Source of the DNA: Whalleya microplaca
Taxonomy: Eukaryota > Ascomycota > Sordariomycetes > Xylariales > Xylariaceae
Direction of reading: 5' to 3'
DNA: 64,000 nucleotides
Assembly (NCBI GenBank): GCA_022497155.1
Contig: MU385719.1
Location: 186,001-250,000 of the forward strand
Shown: piece after piece, positions 11,231-22,568 of the stretch
Layout: each line of letters opens with the position of its first letter
Position numbering within the stretch: the stretch's first letter is position 1
Translations under genes and position numbers: made by a program
Notes under the pieces: generated by a model
The model's input: the letters and a program-made list of their open reading frames with translations, nothing else
Database searches by the model: none
What the model was told of the DNA's origin: nothing

Positions 11231-14200
11231 GAATTGCCGCATGCAGACCGAGGCAGAGGGCCCACCCTGTACGCCAACACAACATCGCCTTCAGGTGAAT
11301 TCAGGTGGGTTCAGGTGAAGTTGTGATTGACTCTCTGTTAGGGCCTCAACCTACTTTCCTGGCGCACAACTATCGAATTGACAGGTTGGTAATGTTTCTG
11401 TCAGAATTCTAGCTCAATATTAATAAAGTTAGTTGTATATGGTAGGTATTGCGCTGGTTCCGGGCCTCAGTCAGGAACATCAGACGAAAAGGACTGCTAA
11501 AATAAAGGGTTCCTTGCGAAGAGACACCGTCTGTTTGGAAGCTTTTGCTCCTGCCTTAGCGCCACCACCCACATGCATGGCTACATGTAGCTCCATACGA
11601 AAAAAAAAAAACAGTCTTATTTATTACCTACATACCTGCTACCTCAACCTTGAGGGTCTAGACATCCTCATCTCTATATATGTACTATGCAGTGCCATAC
11701 TCCCCCAAGGCAAACGGTATCGGATATATTGTACCGGAGGCAGAAGTTGTGCGAGCAATAATATCTGAAGTCTACTATTATAACGTCAGAAGCGAATATT
11801 ACATGGAGCATATTCCCTCTCAAATAAAAGTCAGCCATCAGCATGACTTTGACGTGTTTGACTGATCGTCCCCTCCAAGAACATCGATTACCGTTTCCCC
11901 CAGTGAAGCCTAATATCTATATACATACGTGTAGAGCAACCATTGCGGAAAAGTCAGGTTGGGACGGCGGTCCGAGTTACCCAACTAGCTACCCGATCGA
12001 TCTTCGACATGGGTTGGATGTACTGCGGTATGCGGCCAAAATTTATTACCCCTGTCTGGTACTCTTGGCATAGACTATACTGAATCTGGATAGAGTCAAA
12101 AGAGATACCTTTGAAAATAAGCCCCTGCAACGCCCCTGTCTAGCGCAGTGAACAGGTAGTGGTAATAAACATACCCATAATACTAAGTAAGAGCTCGAGC
12201 TCGAGCTATGCTATCGACAGCCTTGTGAAGACTCCCAATTTTATCGTTACCTACTAACCTACGTAGTATATGTAGATACCTACTTATATGTAGTAGATGA
12301 GGGGTTGGTGGCATCCCCTGTAGATCTCCTTACGTGCTGCTACCACATACCTATACGATGTTGGTACTACACAATAGCCTAGGTGATAGGTCCCTGGTCG
12401 AGGGGAGATGGTAAGCATAGCATGAAATTGTCAGAATACGAATTGTGAAGCCGAAAGCATAACTTGCGTCAGATGGCTTCCATGTCGCATAGTTGTGCGA
12501 TGCAATGCGATTCGCCCCAGGTACCCAGGAGTCGATATGCCTGGCTTATGGTCCTGTTTATTGCGATACAAACCAAGTCTCGAGATGTCTCTTCTGACTC
12601 TTGTCATCTCGTATTGAACTTGTGACAAGATATAAGACGGAGTTTGATATCGACATCGGTATCGGTTAATATACTATATAGCTATAATATTGAGATATCA
12701 ACTTATGAAATGCATATATGTAGGGTTTGCTAAAGGCCGGGGGCTCGAGCTAGGGTTGCATCTGCACAGACACGACTGTACCAGATAGAGTTGTCGATGC
12801 GGAATAAACTCCCTATGCTAGCAAAGCCGCAGACGAGTCCGTGTTTGTAGATAATTGCAGGCATTCTGCATTTCTAGCTAGCTACCTTTTTGGTATTAAG
12901 CTTTAGATTCTAGTGCGACTAAAACCTGTTCTTACTATGTAGTATATGGTATATGTATACTGGAAATACATACTGCACGTACGCATATAGCTTATCGAGT
13001 TGAGTGCTCTCCTAGCCGGCAATTGTGATAGTCCAAAGTTACTATGTACAAGAGCCTACCCATCGCAGAACAGACATGACATGTTTGAGAGGGCGATTCT
13101 GTCCAATCATGCCGTTGTGGGTGTAAGCGCCTTGAAACGCAAACCTTTCGCTTGTGTCCAATCAGCATCTCAACTCGCAAATGTCGACAAGGAATATCTC
13201 GTACCAGAGGGGCATCTGATAACCATCGGCGCTTTCAGATGGAGGAGATTGAGGCTTTTCCCGAGTCGTTGTTTCAACTTTTTTCGACTCAACGATGTCA
13301 TCACCCTCAATATCTTACTAGGCAATGTACAGTACAGAGTAATGCTTATCATCGCAAATCCTCATCGCTGCCTGATGTTGAGCGACGCGAGCGTGTCTTT
13401 GCTCATGTAGATTACTTGATAATCAAAATATTGGTGTGGCTACATGTCGTATCGTATGGCATGCATGGTGCGGTCACAGCCGCACTTGCAATCTCTCGAT
13501 ACCAACGATCTCACATGTCTACCTAGTTCCTTTGTGTGTAGTTAAGGGTTCATCACGTATCATCGGGGCGTTGGGGTCCAACTTCAACCAACATACATAA
13601 TCCATTGTACATATTATACAAAGATCCTAGTAGGATTTCGGATCTTGTTAGAGGTATGCTTTGCCGCGCGGCAGTGGGTATCTGACTACCTACATAACCT
13701 ATCGGTTCCGCTGTTTGTGTTGCAAGCGTTTACCGGGTAAGACCATCGTGTTGGTGATTCAAACTTCAAGCCTCGCATTCTCACTAGTGCACCTGAATTC
13801 TCGGTATCGATCCTCATTATCATAATCTGTTGGCATGCCACAATGACGTTTACCGAGTAACTGCATACAATGTTGCGGCACTTACAGACTCTTCAGCCCT
13901 GAAACATGATCGCTCATCTCAACCGAGGCTAGAGGCACAGGGGAACGGGATAATTTGATCGAGGCGGTATCTTATTAACAGGCTAGATATCTAGGGGTAA
14001 TGGACGAGCTACTATAGCTGAAAATTCCCGGCACAAGCGTGCGTGGAATCGACAACTTCCTGATTGATCCCTCCCCTGCCTTATTCGCCTACGGCAGTGG
14101 GACTTAAAACTCATTAGCAGTCAATATATGATCCTTCCGCCCTTTCCTGAGAGTGAAGCCTACATATAGGCCAGGATACTGGAACACGGCGCTGCCAATA

Positions 14201-15409
14201 AATAAAGACGCGGCAAGGAATTTAAGGATGATACCTACAAGCGGGCTGCGCAAGTCTAGCCGATATAAATAAGGTACTTGGGGGCTTGGCCAATTTCGTC
14301 TGATGGGGGGAGCGCGGGAGGCTGTGACGCGCTTGTTCCTCCTGATGTCATGGCGGAGGGTGGACGCGCCGCAGCGCCTCAACGTTGCAGGTAATAAATC
14401 CCTGGTGGATTACTACTGTGGCCTACGACGACGACGCGAACTAATAAGCAGGCGACGAAGCATTCCAGGAGGATTGTCGCACTAGTAAACATAAAAATAA
14501 GAACATTGCGTTGTCTTTAACCCTCTCGAATTATTCAGAATACAGGTAGCGAGACGCCGTGTTAGTACTCCATCATATTTCTCCCCATCAATAGGTCCAG
14601 CTTAGAATATCTCTTCCGCTTCATTGCAAGCAGACCAAATAACAAAACAAAAGACGCTACTAAACAGTACTATACCGTTTCCGATGCACTTAAAGTTAAA
14701 GTTAAAGTTTCAGGACTCTAGTAGGACTTAATTCTATAGGGTAGGAACGAACCTGACGGCTGTTCAAACCTTTCCCAATAAGAACTTCTTTTTACTACAG
14801 TAGACGCCAAAATTGATAGAACACCGAGAAATTGCAGCATAGTAAGTGTTCTAGGTCTAGAGATGATGGCGGTGACGAGAACGTTGAGGCCAAAATATAT
14901 AATCTTCGTGAGAAAGCTAGAGGAATCTGTTGTGATAAACGTGCGTTATTATATATATGCTCCTCAACAACAACATAGAGTATGGATCTTGCATAATACA
15001 TTATTCCAAAGTCAATATTCCTCTCATGATGTCGTCTACTGTGAAGGAGTCCTGCATGGCTCGGACCAAGTTTTCTATTAACGGATGCTGTATATAACGA
15101 ACTTATGCTGCTGCTCTACGATGTCTAGATCTGTACATAAATATCTGTCCATGGGACATGTCTGATGAGCCCTATGTAGCTAGGTATATCCGAGTAATGC
15201 TATGATGATGAAACGAACTCAACGATATATGGTGGTATGCTATGCCGAGTAACGCCAGTATCCCAATTCACCACACAACTCCGCCCTCGCGAAGCGAGGC
15301 GATGCGATGCGAAAATGTCCTCCATCGGTTGCCCGGTGTCTGTCTTCTGATCCATGCCAGTCAGTCTATCCCGTGTAAAACCCTCGTCTCTCACCCCATC
15401 CACCTCCTC

Positions 15410-18019
15410 TCAAGACTCAGACTCATTCAGGCTGCTCCCCCCCTTCTCCCTCGTCGACCCCGCCGTCCCCCGGTGTAGCCCAAGTCCAAGCCCGATCCCC
15501 TTCTGCCGGCCCCGAACCACAGCCTGCAGGGCGCGGCCCACGGCCTCGAGGTCGCCGAGCATGGTGATGTGCCCACGATCCGTACTGACCCTCCCGCCGC
15601 GCACGAGCTCGTACCCCTCGGGCAGCATGGCCTCGCGCGCGAGCACGACGCCGTCGCCGGAGCGGAACACGAGGTCGTCGTACGCGTCCGCGCACGCGAT
15701 CGCCTCCCGCGCCGCCACGTGCGCCGCCCACACTGTCGGGATCTCCTTGCCGTAGATCACCGCCAGCGGCGGGTACGCGTTCGCCCGCGTGTGCGCCGCC
15801 CGGTGCGCCGTCTCCGCCCGGAACCGCTTCACCTCCGCCAGCGTCCGCGCTAGGTACGCGTAGTTGCGGCTGCGCATCCCGAGGTCATGGTGTTCTGGTT
15901 GCTGCGAGCCTGCGGCGGCGGCCGGGTCGTTGCCCATCTGCGGCGCTAGTGTCCGGTCCGTCGTCGCGAGGTCGGCCTTGCGGGCTGCTTCGGCGATGAG
16001 GTTTCGCGTTGGCGATTGTGCCGGCCGGGAGAGCGAGTCGCTGGCTGCGCTGTTGCCTCGGCTTCGAAGGGGCGTTGGGAGACGCCCAGAAAGCTCGCGT
16101 AGCGAGCCGAGGGCCCCCGGGCGAGTGTTGTAGGCCGGCAATGGCGGCTCGATGCATGGGCTCCAGCAGTACTTTACCCACTCTTGTGGATCGTAGAAGT
16201 CGACCGGGTACTGCTCACCCGTGTGCTTATTTATGTAACAGAATCCATCTTCCGGCAATAACGCAAAACTCGTTCTCAGCGTGAAGTTCACCTGTGCTGT
16301 TAGAACTTTTTCGTTAAAGAGCACGGCATCGCCGTTTCGGATTGGACCCAGGATATTGACGCATCGTTGCGGTGTACCAGCGTATATCACTCCAGAAAAT
16401 AGCTCGGGTCGTTGGTTTACAACGTGGCGAGTAATCAGACCTCCCAGACTATGCGCGATGACCATAGCACCTCTGCCTTCGAGATTATCATGCCCTTGGT
16501 TCGAGGGTAGCGTTTCGAGAAAGGTTTCCAATTTGCGTGAAAGCAGATGAGGGCTTAAACGCCAGTCATACCCATAGTCCCATACCCTCAGTTTTCCTTG
16601 TTTAGCGTTTTCACATTCCCTCAGCCTCTTGAACAGCCGCTTCGAGATATCGACGGGTCCTATGTTCTTCAGCATCCCAGAGGCGTAGATCGTTTCTTCC
16701 ATTCTCTCTTCATCCTCGCGGTTCAGACCGACTTCTAGATTCACCTTTCGAATATTCAATCCCACTTTCACCGGCACCCACACTTGACGGTTGGTCTTCG
16801 TAGACCTCAAGACGGAACCCCGGTATCCACCCATAACCACGATATCGCCTGTCAGAGACTCCAGAGCACGGTCAAAATCCGATAAATTGTCATCCTTGGC
16901 CGTTGGTGAAAGCTCCGGGATGACGGCGGGACGTGGTGTACCCGATAACGACAGTTCTGACATCCCCCAGTTCCCCTTGAGTTGAGCTGGTATGATATTT
17001 GGTAGCTGGGGTAACTTGAATGTCGGTCGATCTAAGCTGTCAGCAATTGCCTTGAGTCGACTATTCTTCTGCTCTCGGATATTGGTCCATCTGTCATCGT
17101 CTCCCAGAGAGGACACCCGAGATAGCGAATGGTAGAGCATTGATTCATCCGACGTTGACCTTCGCACCATCAACGGTCGAATTGGTGGCCGAGCAGCTGG
17201 TGCAGGCTCTTCCGCATCCCGGTCCTTCAAGCTGATAGACGATTTCTTATTTGCCAATGGCGCAAGGATGTTAGGGAGGGGCGTTGGTGGTTCGGTCTGA
17301 GACTCGCCAGACGATACAGTCACCCGCCTTGCATCTGTCCTTGCGTCTGATGAGGTATGGCTTTTTGCTGAGGAAGGTCCAGAGAAAAAAGACGGCAAAG
17401 AGATCGAAGGCATGGATGGAAACGCCTCTCGTAGCCTCTTCAACGCATCAGCTCCCGCAGACGAGGAACGCCGGTGCCTGTCTTGGCCGAACACGGCTGA
17501 TAACGCTGGCCTTGGACTGGGCTCAGGCGGCTGCACGACTAGCTCCTTCGGACCGGACTGCCATGGGGACGGCAGCTTACTAGACAGCGAGTAACCGGAA
17601 GGCACCTGGCCCAGAGAAAGTCCTCTTGTCTGACGCGTTTGCGACGTATGCGATGCATTGGTGGGCGCTGGTGATAACATATCATTCAATTGGTATTTCT
17701 TGGGTGCAGAAGGGTGTCTCTCCAAGTCTGAAGGGGTCGCGGTTTCCATGACGCTGAATAAATTGCCCCCCGGAAGACGTTCCATAGCTGCCGCTTTCTC
17801 TGCGGCCGGAGTCCTCGGCGATGCGAGTCTTGTAGCGGCAGCGCTCAGGGCCGGCTGGATAATGGATTGGGCATCATCCTGGTCGATGTCGAGCGGCTCA
17901 TCGTCTCCTCCACTATCGGAGGCCCGCGAGACCTCTTCATCTGAAATGACTAAGTTAGGTATCCGCGGCCTGGGATCGGGAGGCGATCCCTGCGGTTGAT
18001 GCGAAGATGGGTTCGCCAT
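15410..18019 (-). CDS. LCAT-like alpha/beta hydrolase or acyltransferase
   Basis: An intronless 869-residue protein. The N-terminal ~380 residues are Ser/Pro-rich and probably disordered. A lecithin:cholesterol acyltransferase-like alpha/beta-hydrolase domain begins near the GDIVVMGGYRGSVLR stretch. The nucleophile elbow is AHSLGG with Ser524. Candidate acid and histidine are Asp789 in SGDGVVL and His817 in RGHITML, which completes a Ser-Asp-His triad in the expected order. DYGYDWRLS and GTPQRC also match the LCAT/PDAT fold. There is no obvious signal peptide or membrane helix, so this is probably a cytosolic or peripheral enzyme acting on phospholipid or lipid esters. A Ser/Pro-rich linker sits between the core and the segment with the last two triad residues. 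The exact substrate cannot be read from sequence. The C-terminal coding part (about 15480-16160) is markedly GC-richer than the rest. Confidence 0.82.
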   Translation of the reverse strand: MANPSSHQPQGSPPDPRPRIPNLVISDEEVSRASDSGGDDEPLDIDQDDAQSIIQPALSAAATRLASPRTPAAEKAAAMERLPGGNLFSVMETATPSDLERHPSAPKKYQLNDMLSPAPTNASHTSQTRQTRGLSLGQVPSGYSLSSKLPSPWQSGPKELVVQPPEPSPRPALSAVFGQDRHRRSSSAGADALKRLREAFPSMPSISLPSFFSGPSSAKSHTSSDARTDARRVTVSSGESQTEPPTPLPNILAPLANKKSSISLKDRDAEEPAPAARPPIRPLMVRRSTSDESMLYHSLSRVSSLGDDDRWTNIREQKNSRLKAIADSLDRPTFKLPQLPNIIPAQLKGNWGMSELSLSGTPRPAVIPELSPTAKDDNLSDFDRALESLTGDIVVMGGYRGSVLRSTKTNRQVWVPVKVGLNIRKVNLEVGLNREDEERMEETIYASGMLKNIGPVDISKRLFKRLRECENAKQGKLRVWDYGYDWRLSPHLLSRKLETFLETLPSNQGHDNLEGRGAMVIAHSLGGLITRHVVNQRPELFSGVIYAGTPQRCVNILGPIRNGDAVLFNEKVLTAQVNFTLRTSFALLPEDGFCYINKHTGEQYPVDFYDPQEWVKYCWSPCIEPPLPAYNTRPGALGSLRELSGRLPTPLRSRGNSAASDSLSRPAQSPTRNLIAEAARKADLATTDRTLAPQMGNDPAAAAGSQQPEHHDLGMRSRNYAYLARTLAEVKRFRAETAHRAAHTRANAYPPLAVIYGKEIPTVWAAHVAAREAIACADAYDDLVFRSGDGVVLAREAMLPEGYELVRGGRVSTDRGHITMLGDLEAVGRALQAVVRGRQKGIGLGLGLHRGTAGSTREKGGSSLNESES

Positions 18020-19151
18020 GCTGTCTGTCTAATGATGCTAGTCCTGCTCACGTGGGGCCCTGCGAAGAACTTATAGCGCCCGATTGAAAGTTCCTAGGAA
18101 AGTTCCGTGGGTGATACATCTGGGAAATAAGATATATCGTAGGTTGAGGCCCGTGACTCGTGGCCCGGAAACGCCGGAATAGTGATTGCACGCTTTATCT
18201 GTCAGGATAAGCGAACCCGCCAGTGAGTAGTCGACGCTAGACGGATATCGTTGACGGCCGTTCTCCGTAGCGTTACCAGACGGCTCGACGTGGTTGGAGG
18301 AGTATCCGGCTTGTTAAACGTGTACTGCGTAGGCAAACAAGCGGGATGGTTGTTTAAAGTGAAGGAATGTCAGTAATAAAAATTCCCGGGGATCCAGACC
18401 CAACAATGGACCCATTACTACCCTCTAGCATAGCGCAGCCACACTCCTCCCGGGCACAAACTCGTCAGACGTTGGTGCTTTGTTCTTATCCCCTGCCGGC
18501 TCGCTGTGTTGTTGTGATTGCACTGTCATATCTCAAGGCAGTGGTGGAGAGCCGTATACTAATTAGATGTTGATGATCTAATACACGTATGCGAGTCTGG
18601 GCATATACCCAATGCGTCGGAGCGGTGTAAATTGAACCTGCAAGGTGAAGCCCAGGACATCTTGATGCAGATTGAACTATTGACGTCATGTAAACTATTT
18701 CCCCTGTTTATCTCAGAACTCAATTACAGTTTTATCAGGTGCGCTACGGGTTACGGAGTACAGATTCACAGAAAGCCGAACTAGATAGTCTTATTACGTG
18801 TGCTAATGTGATGGGAAAAAATTGCCAGATAGAGCTCATGGTACCTAATCATGACCAGATTATGACAATCTAATCCCCAAGAGTAGATCTACGCGGCATG
18901 GGATCGGTTCGATTCGGTAATACACATTGATTGGGCAGTCTTGGGGACAAGGATATTTGTGGTTAGGGCTGTTATGTTGACCGCCACTGCGGCTGTAATT
19001 TTTCAGCTCCCTCGTCCCCAATTGGAATGAAGAATTTAATTCACAGCCTGGCTACCATTCCGTGGCGGTAATAAAACGTGGCAGAAACTCAATATAGAAA
19101 CATAGGAATCCAGGAACAAGATTATTAGTCTAACAACCATAGGACCCAAAT
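18020..19151. other. Gene-free interval between two minus-strand genes
   Basis: It contains the promoter and leader of the LCAT-like gene (next to 18019) and the 3' region of the glutathione transferase gene. No open frame here has family resemblance or splice partners. Confidence 0.55.
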
Positions 19152-20002
19152 TTACAGTGAGAAAGTGATACCCAAACTCGTATCAATCTCCTTGATTTTC
19201 TCAACCGACCTTTTGTAACCAGAGTGTGCCTCCAATCGGTCGATATATGCAAAGACCTTCGGATATAACGCCTTGGGACCGCCTCCCTCCCACGTCCCGA
19301 AGGTTTCAAACTGGTCCTTAGAGGTGATTAAGGCGAAGCTGAGCAGCACGTCTGCTGAGGTAAGGTTGGGCCCGCATAGGTAGTCTCCTCCGGAAGTTTC
19401 TAGCTGCTGCTCTAGTAATCCCAAGTGTGCCTTTGCGTTTGGAAATACCATGCGAGCAAATATCTGATTCGCAACCAACGCCGTGATCGGACGGATGAAG
19501 AAAGGGACCGCAGGGCCTTTGATCCGTCCCATCACCATCGCCATGACGAGCATCGGCATCAGTGAGCCCTCGACGTAATGGAGAAGGTACTGCCAGCGGA
19601 GCCATTCCGTCGTCTCCCCGCCGGCCTTGCCCTCCTGACCATCCTTCCAACGCTTGGGCATCATCGTGGTCCCCTCCCCGAAGTGCTCGCTGAGATACTG
19701 AGTGATGAACCCACTCTCGGCAAGGATAACCGGCTCCGTGGATCCCGGAGCAGTCACAGAGATGACCGGCGATTTGCCGAGGGGATGAATCTTCTTCAAC
19801 TCGGGCGGCGCGAGCTTTGTGCTCAGTCGCCTGAAGGTTTCGATCTCATACGGGATCTTGAGCTCTTCAAGGAGCCAGAGAACATTTTGAGCCCGAGACT
19901 GCTCTAGCCTATTTGGAAGTAAGCGCCAAATGCTGTTTGTTGTACGTCATATACAAGGAACACATACCAGTAGAGCTTGACCTTGGGTTGTTCAGTAGCC
20001 AT
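19152..20002 (-). CDS. GTT1: Glutathione S-transferase, Gtt1-like
   Basis: Two exons, 20002-19968 and 19908-19152, separated by a 59-base intron, encode 263 residues. The first exon is only 35 bases; joining it restores the classic start ...KLYWLEQSRAQNVLWLLEELK of the Gtt1 type, with YEIETFRR after it. The thioredoxin-like N-terminal domain covers roughly residues 8-95, including the cis-proline region (GKSPVI) and the ES element (ESGFITQYL) that binds glutathione. An all-helical C-terminal domain follows, with the usual LTSADV capping motif near residue 200. In yeast Gtt1 is membrane-associated at the ER and conjugates glutathione to xenobiotics and peroxides. Several Gtt1 paralogues are usual in fungi, so the symbol marks the subfamily rather than strict orthology. 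Confidence 0.87.
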
Positions 20003-20377
20003 GTTGCTAAGATAAATGTTGAAAGCTCAACCTGGAAACCGATGAGTTATATTACTTAATAGAACACTAGCAACTCAAATGGACATAAAAGTGCAGAGTG
20101 TCAGATGATTAGAAAACGTGATTGAAGTATAATCCCTGTGCCACATTACATGTTGATTCTGTACGATGGAATAGAACAGCACTTGCTTTCTATCTCGCAA
20201 GCGTTAGTCTCATTGAAGTGGCTGAACATGCCTCGGTTCAATACTATCTCGCACTAAAACGGCCGAAACCTGTTTCCCCTTTCCGTAGGAGATTACACAA
20301 AATACTCGTTGATCAGATATTGTGTGTACCTAGTACAAAACGAGCTTATGACCCGGCGTTTTCTGGGCCCATCAGCT

Positions 20378-20386
20378 GTATGAAGT
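20378..20386. repeat. Left target-site duplication GTATGAAGT
   Basis: Nine bases immediately outside the left terminal inverted repeat; identical to 20844-20852 on the right side. Confidence 0.75.
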
Positions 20387-20429
20387 CGCCCCACCTACAA
20401 TTCCCTTCACCATTTCCTAGAATTCCCTT
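20387..20429 (+). repeat. Left terminal inverted repeat, 43 bases
   Basis: It starts CGCCCCACCTACAATT and is the reverse complement of 20801-20843 with 41 of 43 positions matching. Both mismatches are adjacent (CC against TG). The similarity stops sharply at the inner edge. Confidence 0.88.
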
Positions 20430-20555
20430 TACCCACTTAAGTACAGGGCTGTCATACGCTGACATAAATGCCCAGCCAGACTAGTACGGAGATTAATGTC
20501 CAGCCGTGTCGATCCGTGTAAATCCAATATACCGAACCACGATCCGTAGACATCG

Positions 20556-20700
20556 GGTTATATAACTATTTTATACCTTATTAAAGCTATTCGCGTACGA
20601 TCTTAAAGCAAATAGATAGCTTTCGATACTATCGCTTAATAGCTATTTAATTTTACGCTATTTAGAAAAAATCGAATACTTATATATAAAGAAACACTAT
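20556..20700. other. A/T-rich core of the transposon
   Basis: About 145 bases dominated by TA, TATA and AATA words, with scattered CG-containing islands, clearly more A/T-rich than the flanks. This composition is typical of fungal repeats after repeat-induced point mutation (C to T changes), but one copy cannot prove it. Confidence 0.6.
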
Positions 20701-20800
20701 ACGCGGCCGGTCGGTTACAAAAATACGCGACAGGTGCCTTCAGCGCGTAACATCTCATGTACATACCCTAGGCAGATACTAATTTGGAGGCTATGGAGAC

Positions 20801-20843
20801 AAGGGAATTCTAGGAAATCATGAAGGGAATTGTAGGTGGGGCG
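20801..20843 (-). repeat. Right terminal inverted repeat, 43 bases
   Basis: Reverse complement of 20387-20429 at 41 of 43 positions; the outer end abuts the right copy of GTATGAAGT. Confidence 0.88.
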
Positions 20844-20852
20844 GTATGAAGT
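20844..20852. repeat. Right target-site duplication GTATGAAGT
   Basis: Exact copy of 20378-20386, directly adjoining the right terminal inverted repeat. Confidence 0.75.
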
Positions 20853-22568
20853 GTAGTTCGTGAGCTGTAAGTATGAAGTACTTTGTACAGTATCGTAGAT
20901 AATCTTACCTAAGTGCGGGAACCCTCCGCATTGCAGCAAAGCCACATGGTGGCTCATGCACACCCCACATGTGAGCCTCAGGTCGTCGATTGACGCTGGG
21001 TCATGAAGCTTCATTCAACTCACCATTGACCCAAGACCTACACCCATAACCACAACGATATCTACAGAGTGCGCGGCAGCTGCCTATATCCGTCAAGATG
21101 GCTGGCCTAAAGCACTACAGTATGCATACGCTCCCAGCACCTAATTGGGGTTGCGACTGGACAATGGCAAGGCTAACATCGAGGGCAGAAATGGCGATGG
21201 ACCCGGCCATCCTGAAGCTGGGGAGTACGTCCACCTCTACCCGTCCCTCCTAGGACCCTGCGCCAATGATTGGACACGACGCAAGATGAATCTCGCTCTT
21301 TTGTACTGACCCTCTCCCGCAGCCATGATCACGAACCGACACAAGTACTTCCGATGGACGCCGCGAACCGCCCGTATCTCATTCATGTACCTTGTTGTCG
21401 TGCCGGCTGCCCTGGGGTATATCGGGTACCAGACCGACGTGAGTTCGATTCCGTATTCCGAGACTGGGATCCCGGTTGCTGACGGCGTTGCGCCTGTAGG
21501 GAAAGTACGATTTGCGCGCGAAGAGGAAGGGGGATCTGGCGGTCGAATACTGAGATCGACGTCGAGACGGGAGTACCGGAAATTGTACATAAGACCAGCC
21601 GATCAACTGCAATTCAATATAAACTTTGATCAACCGAGTCTTTGCTGCGTTTTATACCGCTTGAAGCGGATTTAGAGGGGGTGTTGATATATACTATCAT
21701 ATGCGGCGATAATGACCGTTGGCGAGCGAGGTTGTCATAGTCTGGCACTAGATGCCACTTATTTACAACAAGCAGAACGTATCGGAACAATTTCTCATAT
21801 ATTCGTCCAATTTTCATGGCCATTATGAACTATGACTATCAAACTTCTTAGTTGGATGAAGAGCCCATACCGTTGACAAGGAGAACCTATGTAAAGATAT
21901 TGTTCGCTAAGGTTAAGTTAAGCTATCTCCCCAGTTATCATATAGTATAGTATAGAGCAAGAAGTGGTTGGGAAGTTTCTAAGTGTCCTTTGCTATTTTT
22001 ATGAGATAGGTTCTTAATTACTATTGAGAAGAAAAATACATGGTCACTCGATAGTAACAGGAGGCTATATTGTTTAATTGGTATAGAATGCGTGCGGTAT
22101 GGATATCACGCTGGTACTTTAGATCTATAGCTACCTGCTACTCCTGCAGGAGATTGCGTGGAGGATATAAGCCGACTGAAAAGGAGAAACAACGCAGGCT
22201 TATGACGAATAAGGGGTATCACAATTTCACAACCACTCGCTAGACTCGCTGCTATATGTTCACTTCCTCTCAACACAGAGCGGGAATGTATGTATGATTT
22301 GAACGTCTCAGAACAGAAGTAGATGTTGGCCCGACTGCCATTGTACCTCGTCAGCGCTGCACTATAGGGGCGATAGCGCGAGGGAGGTGTCACGATCGAT
22401 ATTAAGAGGACGTCTAAAGCAAAAAGCACAGAACTCACCTGGACACCAAATCACCGAATCCATCAACACACATTTCCCGAACTTGAACCCGGTACCAGAA
22501 CCTCATCGATCTCATCTTGGGTCTCCGACGACGCAACGCTTCGCCGCCACTTCATTACTACACAAACC

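Larger units (their letters stand above)
8065..15409. other. 7.3-kb gene-free region
   Basis: This is the largest stretch in the window without a supportable gene. Open frames up to about 157 codons occur (for example near 8579-9179 minus and 13000-13526 plus). They overlap each other in several phases, have no family resemblance and no coherent splice partners. Visible contents are a CTG repeat at 10691-10720 preceded by CCTGT repeats, a CCAT run at 11201-11230, a perfect 10-base stem hairpin at 9676-9702, and short tandem duplications near 8431, 9945, 11290 and 14695. The part next to 8064 is the promoter and leader of the minus-strand disordered-protein gene. Confidence 0.5.
20387..20843. 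mobile_element. Non-autonomous TIR transposon (MITE-like, possibly Mutator superfamily)
   Basis: A 457-base element bounded by 43-base terminal inverted repeats (41/43 identical) and flanked on both sides by the same 9 bases, GTATGAAGT. Long inverted repeats plus a 9-base duplication are characteristic of Mutator-like elements; hAT elements usually make 8. The interior has no open frame of note and includes a very A/T-rich core, so transposition would need a transposase from elsewhere. A third copy of GTATGAAGT at 20871-20879 means the local target was itself repetitive, which slightly weakens the duplication argument. I see no complete second copy in the window. Confidence 0.75.
20003..22568. 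other. Intergenic region with a transposon insertion
   Basis: It holds the promoter of the glutathione transferase gene, the 457-base inverted-repeat element at 20387-20843 and about 1.7 kb of further sequence with no credible gene. Short open frames at 21237-21675 overlap on both strands and show no family similarity. Confidence 0.55.

Noticed and set aside
13000..13526. Two overlapping plus-strand open frames of 136 and 124 codons
   Set aside because: They overlap in different phases, have no family resemblance, and I found no splice arrangement that links conserved blocks.
15423..16133. Several 90-130 codon open frames opposite and within the LCAT-like gene
   Set aside because: They arise from the high GC content of that coding stretch and have no family resemblance.
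18903..18920. GGTTCGATTC-like word resembling a tRNA B box
   Set aside because: No matching acceptor stem, A box or anticodon arm can be built around it.
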